DNA of 12,784 bases from an uncultured Methanobrevibacter sp. (GTDB taxonomy: Archaea > Methanobacteriota > Methanobacteria > Methanobacteriales > Methanobacteriaceae). Under the pieces are notes generated by a model. That model did not search any database. It saw only the letters and a list, made by a program, of their open reading frames with translations, and was not told the origin of the DNA. Of this stretch, positions 12,344 to 12,784 are shown piece by piece. The first letter of the stretch is position 1; each line of letters starts with the position of its first letter. The position numbers and the translations under genes were made by a program. The stretch is taken from positions 1 to 12,784 of the forward strand of contig CACZPT010000092.1 in assembly GCA_902783085.1 (NCBI GenBank). The letters are read 5' to 3'.

Positions 12344-12784
12344 TTTTTCATATATAAACTTACAAACAAAGATAGCGGAACATATACCAACTAATGCACC
12401 ACATAAGACATCTAGCGGATAGTGAACACCAACATATATCCTTGAAACTCCAATTAAAACTCCAAATGCTACTAAAAGAACATCCCAATATTTATTTTTT
12501 ATTTTATATATTAATGTTGTTATTACTGCAAATGTTGAAGTAGTATGGCCTGATGGAAATGAATTCAAATCGTCCTCAGTTATTAATAAACGAACATTAT
12601 CCAAACTTATAAATGGTCTTGGCTCATGAACCAAATATTTTAAAAGTAATGCAATACCATCAGCCAATAATAAAGATATCAAACATAAAATAGCTATTTT
12701 TTTGATATTATTCTTTTTAAAAATCATTGATAAAATAATGACAATCACACATACTCCAAATAATAAAACAAAACCACCAAAATG
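12332..12784 (-). CDS. PAP2-family membrane phosphatase, N-terminus cut by the right window edge
   Basis: Type 2 phosphatidic acid phosphatase superfamily: hydrolyses lipid or polyprenyl phosphates or pyrophosphates at the membrane. The three signature motifs are intact: KYLVHEPRPF (the KxxxxxxRP motif), SFPSGHT, and SRIYVGVHYPLDV (SRxxxxxHxxxD). Four or five hydrophobic segments surround them. The frame stays open to the last base of the window (upstream codons read FGGFVLLFGVC before VIVIIL), so a GTG at 12746-12748 is probably internal and the first membrane helix lies outside the window. A role as undecaprenyl- or archaetidyl-lipid phosphatase would fit, but the substrate cannot be told. 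Tail-to-tail overlap of 12 bp with the upstream-facing small gene. Confidence 0.88.
   Translation of the reverse strand, partial: HFGGFVLLFGVCVIVIILSMIFKKNNIKKIAILCLISLLLADGIALLLKYLVHEPRPFISLDNVRLLITEDDLNSFPSGHTTSTFAVITTLIYKIKNKYWDVLLVAFGVLIGVSRIYVGVHYPLDVLCGALVGICSAIFVCKFIYEKLGF

Overview
The window looks like chromosomal DNA of a very AT-rich euryarchaeal methanogen of the order Methanobacteriales, most likely Methanobrevibacter or a close relative. The evidence is a clearly archaeal gene set: an Sm-like protein followed by ribosomal protein L37e, a PUA-domain protein of the archaeal MCT-1-like type followed by ArfB (the deformylase of methanogen riboflavin/F420 synthesis), and a MetX fused to CBS domains. 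Archaeal TATA-like boxes (TTTATATA) and Shine-Dalgarno sequences of the GGTGAT/GGAGGTG type precede many genes. The genus is inferred; no 16S gene is present.

Layout. Positions 1-582 hold a possible C-terminal gene tail at the left edge, gene-poor AT-rich DNA and a bidirectional hairpin terminator. Positions 583-5612 form an amino-acid block: asnB (-) divergent from metY (+), then metX-CBS (-) translated directly after an RNase III gene (-). MetX and MetY are consecutive enzymes (homoserine to O-acetylhomoserine to homocysteine), but they sit on opposite strands with separate promoters. Positions 5789-6936 hold three genes of unknown function: one acidic protein (+) and a tandem pair (-) that are diverged paralogs of each other. 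Positions 7060-7541 are the LSm-L37e operon (-). Positions 7794-9521 run on the + strand: an orphan Panacea/DUF4065 (SocA-like antitoxin) protein, then the PUA protein and arfB. A Ser-rich membrane-anchored protein (-) ends tail to tail on arfB. A YigZ/IMPACT protein (+) follows.

Positions 10557-11053 hold three short tandem rubredoxin genes (-) of 36, 45 and 53 codons that fall below usual ORF length cut-offs. They lie downstream of a hexapeptide-repeat acyltransferase (-) with a long hydrophilic N-terminal extension. The right end holds a small unknown protein (+) overlapping tail to tail with a PAP2-family phosphatase (-) that is cut by the window edge.

The observation I rate highest is an 18-bp element, AATACTTmTCrACTGCTC (16 of 18 identical). 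It occurs at 5713-5730 and 7721-7738, 58 and 55 nt before the start codons of two otherwise unrelated genes, the acidic unknown protein and the Panacea protein. It could be a shared operator/activator site or the 5' end of a shared leader. Next are the graded rubredoxin triplet, the tandem unknown paralogs and the archaeal RNase III-metX pairing. No IS element, CRISPR array, tRNA or rRNA was seen.
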